Positions 1 through 7,816 are shown, counted from the stretch's first letter. The stretch: 19,415 nt of DNA from Deltaproteobacteria bacterium (GCA_013286765.1 JABDFB010000039.1:1-19415); one strand, 5' to 3'. Notes: a model not told the origin generated them from the sequence alone. A program made the numbers and translations.

Positions 1-17
1 TCTTTCATCTTAAGTTC

Positions 18-50
18 AAAAAAGCCTCAGAGTTCTGCTCTGGGGCTTTT
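18..50 (-). terminator. Rho-independent terminator overlapping the pyrD stop codon
   Basis: Read on the minus strand, AAGCC-CCAGAG pairs with CTCTGA-GGCTT (one mismatch) around the loop CAGAA, followed by a run of six T. The TGA stop of pyrD (29-27) lies inside the 3' arm, so the last codons of pyrD form the 5' arm. The plus-strand reading also gives a hairpin followed by TTTTCTTGTTTT, so it may work in both directions. Confidence 0.75.
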
Positions 51-1166
51 CTTGTTTTGGGGCTCCTGACTTTCGAACCGAGCGATTCCTAAGTCCAGCT
101 TTCGCGGAAATCTGGGCCCATGAAAAACCCAACCCGTGTAAATCTGGATAAGATCCGCTCCAGCCCGAATTCGCGAGACAGCTTCTTCAGTCGAAGTAAT
201 TCCGCCAACTGAGATCACGGGTTTTTGACTAAACTTCCTCGTTTCTAACAAACTCTTCTTTGACAATTCCCTGACAGGATTACCGCTCCATCCTCCCTGC
301 AGTGGCGGCGGAGACGAGAGCTCGGTCAAATTCTTGGCAAGTTTCAGCGGGTAAGTACCCGCCAACGTATTTGTCAAAACCCAACCTTGAATTCCCCAAG
401 ATTCAATCGTCTTAATTGTTTTCTCAAGTTCGTCTTCCTGCATCGCAGTTGGAAATTCAGGAGAGAGTTTAATCAATAAGGGGGTAAATTTTGCCCATCC
501 ACTCACCAAATCCATACACTCGTGCACAATAGGTTTCAGCGACTCAAGCGTTTGCAGTGAGCGTAGTCCAGGTGTATTCGGCGAACTCACATTAATTACC
601 AAATAGTCTGCGAGACCTTTGAAACACGATGCTGCGCGATAGTAATCTTTTCGTGCTTCTTCTAGCGGCGTGTCTTTATTTTTTCCGACATTTACGCCCA
701 CTCTAAAATTCACAGGCAATTTGGATTTTGCTGCAGCTAATCGCTCGGCAACGATTTCCGCACCTAAATTGTTGAAGCCCAATCGATTGAAGAGCGCTGT
801 CTCAGAAGCAATGCGAAACATTCTCGGTCGTTCATTGCCTGGCTGCGGCCGCGGCGTGACAGTTCCAATTTCTGCGAAACCAAAACCAAGAGCAGGCAGC
901 CCCTCGATGACTTCGCAATTCTTATCAAATCCGGCCGCTAGACCCACGCGAGAACAAAACTCCATTCCGAAAACGCGCGGACAGCGATGATACTGCTTGT
1001 CTGCGTCGCCGATGGATCCGTTGCTTGAATCGCCACCTATGCCACCGCTCACTATTCTAAGTGGGATATTTTTTAATCGAATACCAATCGAAATTAATAA
1101 GATGACAAAATGATGAACCTGTTCCGCATCAAATTTGAAAAGAATCCGCTTTAAAAACTTCCACAT
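27..1166 (-). CDS. pyrD: Dihydroorotate dehydrogenase (quinone), class 2
   Basis: Oxidises dihydroorotate to orotate in pyrimidine synthesis, passing electrons through FMN to membrane quinone. About 379 residues. The class 2 signature is clear: an N-terminal membrane-associating helix region (residues 1-35), GLAAGFDKN near 75-83, GTVTPRPQPGN near 101-111, NRLGFNN near 128-133, and the active-site segment NVSSPNTPGLR at 192-202, whose serine is the catalytic base of class 2 enzymes. A C-terminal phosphate-binding VGGI...GADLIQIYTG completes the FMN site. A GTG 30 bases upstream is in frame, but I chose ATG at 1166 because GGGAG lies 8 bases before it and family members begin near this point. 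Unusual: a Gly/Ser-rich stretch (GGIGGDSSNG, 41-50) between the N-terminal helices and the barrel. It diverges from the acyl-CoA dehydrogenase gene. Quinone use fits the nearby menC, though that link is general. Confidence 0.95.
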   Translation of the reverse strand: MWKFLKRILFKFDAEQVHHFVILLISIGIRLKNIPLRIVSGGIGGDSSNGSIGDADKQYHRCPRVFGMEFCSRVGLAAGFDKNCEVIEGLPALGFGFAEIGTVTPRPQPGNERPRMFRIASETALFNRLGFNNLGAEIVAERLAAAKSKLPVNFRVGVNVGKNKDTPLEEARKDYYRAASCFKGLADYLVINVSSPNTPGLRSLQTLESLKPIVHECMDLVSGWAKFTPLLIKLSPEFPTAMQEDELEKTIKTIESWGIQGWVLTNTLAGTYPLKLAKNLTELSSPPPLQGGWSGNPVRELSKKSLLETRKFSQKPVISVGGITSTEEAVSRIRAGADLIQIYTGWVFHGPRFPRKLDLGIARFESQEPQNKKSPRAEL

Positions 1167-1228
1167 CTCACAAGCTCCCAGGAAACTGCCAACCACATGG
1201 CGGTTAGACCAGTACCATAAAAAATGAA

Positions 1229-1258
1229 TTTACAACGCACAAGCAGATATCATAAGTT
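1229..1258 (+). promoter_or_regulatory. Possible promoter close to the acyl-CoA dehydrogenase start
   Basis: TTTACA (1229-1234) resembles a -35 box. TATCAT (1248-1253) resembles a -10 box, but the 13-base spacer is short; a 17-base spacer would instead place the weak ATAAGT at -10. Either choice puts the transcript start within a few bases of the ATG at 1265/1268. No Shine-Dalgarno sequence is visible before that ATG, so the mRNA may be leaderless or nearly so. Weak evidence. Confidence 0.3.
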
Positions 1259-1264
1259 AGCTCC

Positions 1265-2410
1265 ATGATGAACTTCGGTCTTTCTGATGAACAAAAGCAA
1301 CTTCAAGAACTAGCTCGAAAATTTGCCAAGGAAGAGATTATTCCGAAGGCACCTCACCACGATGAAACGGGCGATTTTCCTCTCGAAATTACAAAGAAAG
1401 CTTGGGAACTAGGTATTATGAATACCCACATTCCACAAGAATACGGGGGACTTGGGCTTCCCGTTCTCGACGGGTGCATTGTCACAGAAGAACTCGCATA
1501 TGGATGTACTGGCATTGCGACTCCTATGGAAGCGAACACTCTGGCCGCATCTCCGGTACTGGTCGCGGGAAACGAACAACAAAAAAAGGAATATCTGGGT
1601 CGTCTCACCGCGGAACCTAGTTTTGCTGCATACTGTGTCACAGAACCAGGCGCAGGATCTGACGTTAGCGGAATTCGGACAACTGCAAAAAAAGTAGGGT
1701 CAGACTACGTAATCAACGGCTCAAAAATGTGGATTACGAATGGCAGCGTTGCAAATTGGTATTTCGTTTTGACTTACACAGATCCTTCTCAAAAACATCG
1801 CGGTATGACCGGATTTATTGTTCCGGCTAATACTCCAGGAATTACTGTCGGAAAAAAAGAATGGAACATGGGTCAGAGAGCGAGCGATACTCGCGGAATT
1901 ACTTTCGAAGATGTAAAAGTCTCGGAAAAGCTCAGACTCGGTCAAGAAGGAGACGGATTTAAAATCGCAATGAAAGCCTTCGATCTCTCGAGACCGGTGG
2001 TCTCTATCGGAGCTGTCGGACTGGCTCGGCGAGCTCTCGATGAGTCGATTCAGTACGCAACTACTCGAAAAACATTTAACCAAGCCATTGCCAACTACCA
2101 AGCTGTGAGCTTTATGATCGCCGATATGGCAAAGGACATTGAAGCAGCTCGACTTCTTGTCTATCAATGTGCGTGGCTGATCGACCAGGGCCAGCGAAAT
2201 ACAAAACAGGCTGCATTTGCAAAAGCCTTTGCTGCGGATATGGCCATGCGCGTGGCAACAGACGCAGTTCAAGTTTTTGGTGGTTACGGATATTCTTCAG
2301 AATATCCTGTTGAAAAGCTGATGAGAGATGCAAAGATCTATCAGATTTACGAAGGCACAAGCCAGATTCAAAGACTTATTATCGCAAAAGAGATTTTTGA
2401 AAGGGCGTAG
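1265..2410 (+). CDS. Acyl-CoA dehydrogenase, medium-chain type
   Basis: FAD flavoprotein that introduces the alpha-beta double bond into acyl-CoA, the first step of beta-oxidation, passing electrons to electron-transfer flavoprotein. 381 residues (380 if the second of two adjacent ATGs is used), the normal length. Visible features: the flavin/substrate segment [14 protein letters not shown], then GSKMWITNG, the middle beta domain, and near the C terminus [20 protein letters not shown] followed by SQIQRLI. Glu363 of YEGT sits at the catalytic-base position of medium-chain enzymes such as mammalian ACADM, which shares this stretch almost exactly. Chain-length preference cannot be read with certainty. 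No ETF or other beta-oxidation genes are adjacent. No clear ribosome binding site precedes the start. The last 32 bases overlap the convergent hydrolase gene. Confidence 0.93.
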   Translation: MMNFGLSDEQKQLQELARKFAKEEIIPKAPHHDETGDFPLEITKKAWELGIMNTHIPQEYGGLGLPVLDGCIVTEELAYGCTGIATPMEANTLAASPVLVAGNEQQKKEYLGRLTAEPSFAAYCVTEPGAGSDVSGIRTTAKKVGSDYVINGSKMWITNGSVANWYFVLTYTDPSQKHRGMTGFIVPANTPGITVGKKEWNMGQRASDTRGITFEDVKVSEKLRLGQEGDGFKIAMKAFDLSRPVVSIGAVGLARRALDESIQYATTRKTFNQAIANYQAVSFMIADMAKDIEAARLLVYQCAWLIDQGQRNTKQAAFAKAFAADMAMRVATDAVQVFGGYGYSSEYPVEKLMRDAKIYQIYEGTSQIQRLIIAKEIFERA

Positions 2411-3257
2411 GCTTAGCAGGCTGTTTTGAGTTAAAACTGACTTTGAATAGAAAATCTTTCATCTTTGACAAAATCCAATCTGGTTCCTCCAGACAGGACA
2501 AGTGACCGCAGGATTTGTTAAGAAAAAAATACGCTTCCGGCAACCCCTGCATCAGCTCCATACCTATCTCAGGCGGATTGATGGAATCGTTTTCGCCCCA
2601 AAGGAGAAGTACAGGCTGTGAAAGATGCTTGAGACTTTCGCGCCAGACTTTTTGTTCGTAGTGCCAAGGCCAAGTTTCACTAAGGGCCTTGAGCGACTGG
2701 GCTAGTGACTGTCTGTGAAGTCGGTTACACCAAGGGTGTAGGAGCATTTCGGTCTTCTCCTTGGGCACATTTTTGAGCATTTTTTTCAACATTTGACGCA
2801 CCCAAAGTCCCTGAATTCCAATTTTGATTTTTCCAAGACGTCTAGAAATGCAAGCTGAATTAACCAATACGAGAGCCGCTACTCTGCTGGGAACTTTGAC
2901 TGTGGAGAGTTGCGCGAGTCCGCCCCCAACATCGTGCCCAACTAAAATTACTTTTTCTTTCTCACTGAACTTCTCGACAACCGCCACAAGTAAATTGGCA
3001 TATTCCATTAATGATGGAGAATGTCGCCCGACGGAAAAGGATCTTCCATAACCCGGCAGATCCAGCAGAAAACAACGATATTGATGCGCAAGATTTTCAA
3101 CAATGGAGGACCAGATTTCTCCGTGTCCGAGACGCCCGTGCACAAACAGAATGGAGTAAGATGAATCCCCATCATCGTTGAATCCGGTGGGTCGCAATTC
3201 TCTTAGAGAAAGACAGGAGTTATTATAACTGAACCAATGATCCCTTGCCGTCCACAA
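2379..3257 (-). CDS. Alpha/beta hydrolase with Asp at the nucleophile elbow
   Basis: Cytosolic alpha/beta-hydrolase fold protein of 292 residues; no signal peptide. Visible landmarks: oxyanion-side LFVHG (37-41), DLPGYGRS (66-73), nucleophile elbow VGHDVGGG (106-113), acid loop WGENDSIN with Asp224, and CGHLS with His252. The elbow residue is Asp109, not Ser, as in epoxide hydrolases and haloalkane/haloacetate dehalogenases, where Asp forms an ester intermediate. The residue alone does not identify the substrate. A cap region of roughly 60-80 residues lies between the elbow and the acid. The start is TTG, chosen because GAGG lies 8 bases upstream and no ATG or GTG is available before the conserved core. 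The C terminus ends in a Lys/Pro tail whose final codons are antisense to the end of the acyl-CoA dehydrogenase gene. It lies 90 bases downstream of rsgA on the same strand and may share its transcript. Confidence 0.8.
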   Translation of the reverse strand: MWTARDHWFSYNNSCLSLRELRPTGFNDDGDSSYSILFVHGRLGHGEIWSSIVENLAHQYRCFLLDLPGYGRSFSVGRHSPSLMEYANLLVAVVEKFSEKEKVILVGHDVGGGLAQLSTVKVPSRVAALVLVNSACISRRLGKIKIGIQGLWVRQMLKKMLKNVPKEKTEMLLHPWCNRLHRQSLAQSLKALSETWPWHYEQKVWRESLKHLSQPVLLLWGENDSINPPEIGMELMQGLPEAYFFLNKSCGHLSCLEEPDWILSKMKDFLFKVSFNSKQPAKPTPFQKSLLR

Positions 3258-3347
3258 ATAAATCGCCTCGCCAGTCTGAAGGTAATTTAAAAAACAAAAT
3301 GCAAGGGCTGTTCCTTTTTTAAACCAGTTCCATCCAATTTAACAAAA

Positions 3348-4382
3348 TCAATTTGATTCTTTTTCTAATAGTGACTTTAGTATTCTTCGATAATTTGGAT
3401 AGCGCAAACTGCTCTGGGCTAAGCAGCCCGGCTCATCGAGATGCAAGCAACTAGGTGCTTTACATTTCAAATTTCTGAACTCCGGAAAGGCCTGCGCTAT
3501 ATCCTGCGGCCGTACATTCATTAAACCGAATTCTCGAATTCCCGGCGTATCAATCCATTTTGAATGCTCCGGACCCTGAATTAAAATTGCGCCCGTAGTG
3601 GTATGTCGGCCTTTTCCAGTAGCTTCATTTACTTCTCCGACTCTTCCGATCTGTCTTCCGGTCAGTGCACGCATGAGCGACGTTTTTCCTACCCCTGAAT
3701 GGCCGCAAAAGACAACAGCTTTATCTAAACACTGTTCTTTTAGTTGATCAATCCCAGTGAGCGTCCTAGTACTCACTTCATAAACGAGGTAACCCAGATC
3801 TCGGTAAACCGACCAAGCATGATCAGACGTCATTAGGTCACTTTTATTGATACAGATCAGACAATCAATTCCTTCCACTTGGGCGCCGATCAGAAATCGA
3901 TCAATGAGCCAGGGCGAAAACGCAGGCTGGTTAGCTGATGCAACGATGGCAACCAAATCAATATTCGAGGCCAACCGATGAAAACGATTTTCTCCGCCCG
4001 GTGCCAATCGATAAATCGAATTTCTTCTGATACAGATTCCTTCGATAATTCCCGTATTTTCCGATTCACCAAAACGCGCTACGACAACTCGGTCTCCGAC
4101 AGCAACCGGAGTACGTGAACGAACATCCTTTTTTTCTATTCCAAAAATACTTGCACGGCGGTAACTGCACAGCAGTTCGCACCCTTCCTTGTCCGTCAAG
4201 ACTCTGCACTGGTTTGGGAAAACCTCAACTACAACAGCGTTGGAATCGCTCAAAGGCAATTCCGTTCCACTTTTTTCACCAAGTTTCTTCGCTTTCAACG
4301 CAGACCGCTTGCGGCCACGCCCGTGAGATGCCTCGTCTGCATCGAGCCAGTCTTCTGAATCTCCACGATATTTAGGTGACAT
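3348..4382 (-). CDS. rsgA: Ribosome small-subunit-dependent GTPase A (RsgA/YjeQ)
   Basis: Circularly permuted GTPase that checks late maturation of the 30S ribosomal subunit. 344 residues from the chosen start. Order of parts: basic N-terminal extension (1-45), OB-fold region (about 46-125), then the permuted GTPase motifs: G4 INKSD (178-182), G1 GHSGVGKTS (227-235), switch segment GRHTTTG (258-264) and G3 DTPG (278-281). The C-terminal zinc knuckle is C307-x4-C312-x-H314-x5-C320. An in-frame ATG at 4490 would add 36 residues, but these read through an inverted repeat shared with the opposite gene and lack family similarity. ATG at 4382 has AAGAGAG about 7 bases upstream, and MSPKYRGDSEDWLDADE looks like a genuine family N terminus. 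It diverges from serA. Confidence 0.93.
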   Translation of the reverse strand: MSPKYRGDSEDWLDADEASHGRGRKRSALKAKKLGEKSGTELPLSDSNAVVVEVFPNQCRVLTDKEGCELLCSYRRASIFGIEKKDVRSRTPVAVGDRVVVARFGESENTGIIEGICIRRNSIYRLAPGGENRFHRLASNIDLVAIVASANQPAFSPWLIDRFLIGAQVEGIDCLICINKSDLMTSDHAWSVYRDLGYLVYEVSTRTLTGIDQLKEQCLDKAVVFCGHSGVGKTSLMRALTGRQIGRVGEVNEATGKGRHTTTGAILIQGPEHSKWIDTPGIREFGLMNVRPQDIAQAFPEFRNLKCKAPSCLHLDEPGCLAQSSLRYPNYRRILKSLLEKESN

Positions 4383-4428
4383 ACAGACTCTCTTACCTTT
4401 ACAGTTGACCTTGCATAAATCGTCATCG

Positions 4429-4466
4429 CCTGAGTTCCAGTTTTGTTGTAGGATATGGAACTCTGG
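4429..4466. repeat. Inverted repeat between divergent rsgA and serA
   Basis: CCTGAGTTCCA (4429-4439) and TGGAACTCTGG (4456-4466) are inverted copies with one mismatch, separated by 16 bases. The right arm runs into the GGAG ribosome binding site of serA (4465-4468). It could be an operator for a dimeric regulator of the divergent pair, or an mRNA hairpin masking the serA ribosome binding site. No bound factor is known. Confidence 0.5.
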
Positions 4467-4479
4467 AGATCCACTTTCT

Positions 4480-5706
4480 ATGGCCCTCACATCGTATCCT
4501 AAAAACCAAATTAAAGTATTATTGTTAGAAAATATTCATCCCTTCGCACACGATGCCTTTCGCGAAGAAGGCTTCCAAGTCGAAGTTCACCCATCTGCAC
4601 TCAATGTAGCTCAACTAAAAGAAAAGATCCAGGACATCCATCTTCTCGGGATTCGAAGTAAGACTCAGGTCACCGCCGAAGTCCTCAGAGAAGCGAAGAG
4701 GCTTCTGTCTCTGGGCTGTTTTTGCATCGGCACGAATCAAGTAGATTTGCATGCTGCAAAAATGAGAGGCATTCCAGTTTTTAATGCGCCTTTTGGGAAC
4801 ACTCGAAGCGTTGCCGAAATGATCATGGCTGAAATCATCAGCCTAGCGCGCCAACTCGGTCAGAGAAATTTAGAGATGCACAAGCAGGCTTGGAAAAAAG
4901 TATCCACTCACTGCTACGAAATTCGTGGAAAAACACTCGGCATAGTCGGTTACGGTCACATCGGTTCACAGATCTCCACTCTTGCCGAAGCATTCGGAAT
5001 GCGCGTTTTGTATTTTGATATTGTTTCGAAGCTTCCGCTGGGAAATGCGAAAGCCTGCCACACACTCGGCGAATTACTGAAAACCAGTGATTTTGTCACA
5101 CTTCATGTTCCAGAAACACCACAAACAAAAAACATGATAAACACCATCGAACTGGAACAGATGAAACCTGGTTCGTATTTATTGAATGCAAGCCGCGGGA
5201 CTGTCGTCCAGCTAGGTGCGCTGGCAGAGGCTCTTAAATCGGGAAAACTTGCCGGAGCTGCAATAGATGTTTTTCCAGAAGAGCCGGAATCAAACACAAC
5301 ATCATTTCAATCAGAGTTACAGAATATTCCAAATGTTATTCTTACACCGCACATTGGAGGCGCAACAGAAGAAGCGCAAGCAAATATTGGAACTGAAGTA
5401 CCGGCCGCGCTCATCCGATTTGTCAACAATGGTTCTACGTCCGGATCGGTGAATTTTCCGATTGTGGACTTAGCCCCGAATGTCGATTTCCACCGAATTT
5501 TGAACGTACATCAAAACGTCCCTGGGGTGCTCCGCGAGATCAATCGACTCGTCTCAGACTTAGGCGCCAACATCCAAGCCCAAAACTTAGCCACGGACAG
5601 TGAGATCGGCTATCTAGTACTCGACACGGACAAAGCCTTATCGATGGAAGTAAAATCGGCCATCGAATCACTCAAGACTTCGATCAAAACACGAATTTTG
5701 TATTAG
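4480..5706 (+). CDS. serA: D-3-phosphoglycerate dehydrogenase, ACT-domain type
   Basis: First step of serine synthesis: NAD-dependent oxidation of 3-phosphoglycerate to phosphohydroxypyruvate in the cytosol. 408 residues, close to the 410 of E. coli SerA, which it resembles along its length (for example GCFCIGTNQVDL at 79-90). Seen: Rossmann motif GYGHIG (157-162), catalytic Arg239 (NASRG), Glu268 (PEEP) and His291 (HIGG), then an ACT domain. His344, Asn346 and Asn364 occupy the serine-binding positions of the E. coli enzyme, so serine feedback inhibition is expected. Enzymes of this type can reduce 2-oxoglutarate to D-2-hydroxyglutarate, which matters for the FAD dehydrogenase gene at 6413-7816. 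ATG 4480 is preferred over an in-frame ATG at 4405 because GGAG lies 11 bases upstream and the E. coli protein begins at the same point. Confidence 0.96.
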   Translation: MALTSYPKNQIKVLLLENIHPFAHDAFREEGFQVEVHPSALNVAQLKEKIQDIHLLGIRSKTQVTAEVLREAKRLLSLGCFCIGTNQVDLHAAKMRGIPVFNAPFGNTRSVAEMIMAEIISLARQLGQRNLEMHKQAWKKVSTHCYEIRGKTLGIVGYGHIGSQISTLAEAFGMRVLYFDIVSKLPLGNAKACHTLGELLKTSDFVTLHVPETPQTKNMINTIELEQMKPGSYLLNASRGTVVQLGALAEALKSGKLAGAAIDVFPEEPESNTTSFQSELQNIPNVILTPHIGGATEEAQANIGTEVPAALIRFVNNGSTSGSVNFPIVDLAPNVDFHRILNVHQNVPGVLREINRLVSDLGANIQAQNLATDSEIGYLVLDTDKALSMEVKSAIESLKTSIKTRILY

Positions 5707-5748
5707 AGCGCCTTAGCATTCACACAAAATCAATGTCAAATACCTACG

Positions 5749-5754
5749 TATAAT
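5749..5754 (+). promoter_or_regulatory. Perfect TATAAT -10 element after serA
   Basis: TATAAT occurs about 95 bases upstream of the GTG start of the small exported protein, in an AT-rich stretch after serA. No convincing TTGACA lies 16-18 bases upstream. If used, the transcript would have a leader of roughly 90 bases containing a 12-codon open frame (ATG 5790 to TAA 5828) of no evident meaning. Confidence 0.4.
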
Positions 5755-5848
5755 AAAAATTATGCTCGGCGTAAATTTCTCTAGTAAGAATGAGGAAATC
5801 TAGATATGCCATGGTCATCAACAATTAAACATCGTAGAGGAGAGAAAA

Positions 5849-6319
5849 GTGTTACTAACAATTTTTGCATCAATGGCTCTATCTTCCACGCTTGCCCTAG
5901 CTGATTCTGGGTGTGGAACAGGACCAGCACACACCGTCCATTTAATTTCAGTGAACCAGAATGCGACTTGTACATTAACAAAATTATACGAGGCTGATCG
6001 TTTTTGTTTGTCTGATATGAGTGGAAAAGAAATCACAGCCCCTTTTCAGGTTACACCAAACCAAGATTTTAATTTTGAGATGCGGTTGAAAGGTGCTGAT
6101 TTTAACATGGAATTTAACATAACATGTGTAAGTAATGATGGCCGTTTTGCGCAGAGTCCGAAAGCAATGTTTGAAGTCGGAGCAAACTGGATTGCCGATC
6201 CTCAAGTTGAAGTCAACGCGTTGTATGACGCGCAGGCAAAGTTTGTACCAGCAACAAAAGAAAATCCAAAGCTGCAGTTTTATATCAATTTCCCTGAATT
6301 CTCTGAAAAGATGAAATAG
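5849..6319 (+). CDS. Small exported four-cysteine protein, unknown function
   Basis: 156 residues from a GTG start with AGAGGAG about 8 bases upstream. An in-frame TAG at 5801 with no ATG after it supports this start. The N terminus MLLTIFASMALSSTLALA is a short signal peptide, with likely cleavage after ALA at residue 18 giving a mature chain of about 138 residues. The mature part has exactly four cysteines (22, 41, 53, 93), which could make two disulfides in the periplasm, and alternating polar/hydrophobic stretches suggesting a beta-sandwich. No lipobox, transmembrane segment or catalytic motif is visible, and I recognise no family. It follows serA on the same strand with a 142-base gap and its own possible promoter, and it ends just before a large palindrome. 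Confidence 0.8.
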   Translation: MLLTIFASMALSSTLALADSGCGTGPAHTVHLISVNQNATCTLTKLYEADRFCLSDMSGKEITAPFQVTPNQDFNFEMRLKGADFNMEFNITCVSNDGRFAQSPKAMFEVGANWIADPQVEVNALYDAQAKFVPATKENPKLQFYINFPEFSEKMK

Positions 6320-6354
6320 GTTTCCCGGATACTTCCCGGAAAATTGAACTTATC

Positions 6355-6410
6355 CCAAAACGAGGGGTTTCATGGCTAGCTCCTGCGAGCCATGAAACCC
6401 CTCGTTTTGG
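6355..6410. terminator. 56-bp palindrome, probable bidirectional terminator
   Basis: Two perfect 23-base inverted arms (6355-6377 and 6388-6410) surround a 10-base loop. Each arm has AAAA or TTTT near its outer end and a GC-rich GAGGGG core, so either transcript would form a strong hairpin ending in TTTTGG. It sits between the convergent ends of the small exported protein (stop at 6319) and the FAD dehydrogenase (stop codon at 6415-6413), two bases from the latter. The U tract is short (four), so termination efficiency is uncertain. Confidence 0.75.
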
Positions 6411-6412
6411 AA

Positions 6413-7816
6413 CTAGAAAATCTTCCCTGGATTGAGTAGGCCCTGTGGATCCAAAACCTGTTTAATCTTCTGCATAATCTCGATTTCTTTTTCAGTTCGG
6501 GTGTATGAGAGAGCAGCTTTCTTGAGAAGCCCGATGCCGTGCTCGGCGGAGATACTCCCCTGGTATTTTTTCACTAGCCTAAAGAGATCTTCATCTGTCT
6601 CATGGCAGAGCGCAATAAAAGATCCTCGCTCCATCTTCTCTGGTTTCAGAGTATTGACGTGCAGATTTCCATCCCCAATATGCCCGAAGAGAAAAACCTC
6701 CAAATGAGGATTTCGTTTTTCGAAAATAGGATACATTTCCGCAACAAACTTTTCGAGTGCCGCAATAGGAAGGGCTATGTCATTTTTATGTACAAAACCT
6801 CGCTGCACTAAACTCTCGGTAATTCCTTCCCGGAGGCTCCAAAGATCCTTGGCCTCCTTCGGAGACTGCGCCAATGTGCCATCCAAGATCAGATTTTCTT
6901 CAAATAATTTTTCCAACCACGCGTCAAGCGTCGCAGCAGAATCTGAAGTCTCTGGTCGCTCGACCTCGAGCAAAACATAGGCCGGATAAGGTTGTGCAAA
7001 AGGGGACTTTAGGCTGCGGCTCTTCACTACCGACTCCAGACAGTTCTTCGTCAGACACTCAAAAGCCATAATATTAAAAGACGATTTACGAGCCTCCAAA
7101 AACAGACGAACGACACCAGACATCTCATCAACCGCAAAAAAATAAACTTCGAGATCCTTTGGCAAGCGTGCCAGCTTGAGCGTTGCCTCGGTAATCACGC
7201 CCAGTATTCCTTCACTACCTATAAACAACTGGCGCAGATCAATACCGGTATTATTTTTTTCAAGTGCCCCGTTCAGCTCCAGAACATCGCCGTTCATCAA
7301 AACAACCTGTAGGCCTAGTACCCAATTTCGGGTTAGTCCATAATGAATGACTTTGACACCACCAGCATTGGTGGCGATATTGCCTCCAACGTGGCTGGAT
7401 CCTTTCGATGCAAAATCGACAGGCCAGGTCAAACCTTGTTGCGCACAATGCTGATGAACGGCCTCAGTCACAGCTCCCGCCTGAACGCGAACCGTTTGTG
7501 ATAACGGATCCACCGGCCCCATTCGAGTCATTCGAGCAAAACTCAATACGATCTCACCCTTCGCTGCTACGGCACCACCAGCCAAACCCGTTCTACCACC
7601 AGACGGCACAACGCTTACACCACACTCTGAACTGAGTTTAAGAAGACGAGAGACTTCCTCAGTTGTTCTCGGAAAAGCCACGGCCGCAGGTGCAGGCGAA
7701 TAAACTCGCGTCCAGTCCTGCCCAAACGTTTTTAGAATATCCGGATCTTGGGTTAAAAAATCACTGGGGAACTGCTCTCTAATACCTTGAACAAAGCTTG
7801 CGCATAATTCCTTCAT
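6413..7816 (-). CDS. FAD-linked D-2-hydroxyacid dehydrogenase, D-2-hydroxyglutarate type
   Basis: 467-residue flavoprotein of the VAO/PCMH (GlcD/DLD) family. Seen in order: FAD pyrophosphate loop PSGGRTGLAGG (71-81), GGNIATNAGGVKVIHYG (144-160) and KNNTGIDLRQLFIGSEG (187-203). Near the C terminus are the metal-site motifs GHIGDGNLH (His379, His386) and SAEHGIG (Glu425). The KNNTG-D--QLFIGSEG stretch is typical of D-2-hydroxyglutarate dehydrogenases; D-lactate and glycolate dehydrogenases are the main alternatives. It would oxidise the D-2-hydroxyacid to the 2-oxoacid, passing electrons to an ETF or quinone. The position close to serA fits re-oxidation of D-2-hydroxyglutarate made by SerA (inference from the known enzyme couple). 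It starts 27 bases after the VWA gene stop on the same strand, so it is probably the last gene of that unit. Only a weak GAAAG precedes the ATG. Confidence 0.87.
   Translation of the reverse strand: MKELCASFVQGIREQFPSDFLTQDPDILKTFGQDWTRVYSPAPAAVAFPRTTEEVSRLLKLSSECGVSVVPSGGRTGLAGGAVAAKGEIVLSFARMTRMGPVDPLSQTVRVQAGAVTEAVHQHCAQQGLTWPVDFASKGSSHVGGNIATNAGGVKVIHYGLTRNWVLGLQVVLMNGDVLELNGALEKNNTGIDLRQLFIGSEGILGVITEATLKLARLPKDLEVYFFAVDEMSGVVRLFLEARKSSFNIMAFECLTKNCLESVVKSRSLKSPFAQPYPAYVLLEVERPETSDSAATLDAWLEKLFEENLILDGTLAQSPKEAKDLWSLREGITESLVQRGFVHKNDIALPIAALEKFVAEMYPIFEKRNPHLEVFLFGHIGDGNLHVNTLKPEKMERGSFIALCHETDEDLFRLVKKYQGSISAEHGIGLLKKAALSYTRTEKEIEIMQKIKQVLDPQGLLNPGKIF

Noticed and set aside
1721..2272. 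183-codon open frame on the minus strand inside the acyl-CoA dehydrogenase gene
   Set aside because: Antisense shadow of a strongly conserved coding gene; Cys/His/Ser-rich composition with no family features.
4405..4479. 25-residue N-terminal extension of SerA from an ATG at 4405
   Set aside because: E. coli SerA begins at the equivalent of ATG 4480, which has GGAG upstream; the extension is the mirror image of the rsgA extension.
4383..4490. 36-residue N-terminal extension of RsgA from an ATG at 4490
   Set aside because: It reads through the inverted repeat shared with serA, lacks family similarity, and ATG 4382 has a usable ribosome binding site and a family-like N terminus.
5790..5828. 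12-codon open frame in the leader of the small exported protein
   Set aside because: No ribosome binding site, no codon pattern of an attenuator peptide, and too short to judge.
6322..6340. Two direct copies of TTCCCGGA 11 bases apart after the small exported gene
   Set aside because: Short, near a terminator, with no other sign of a binding site.
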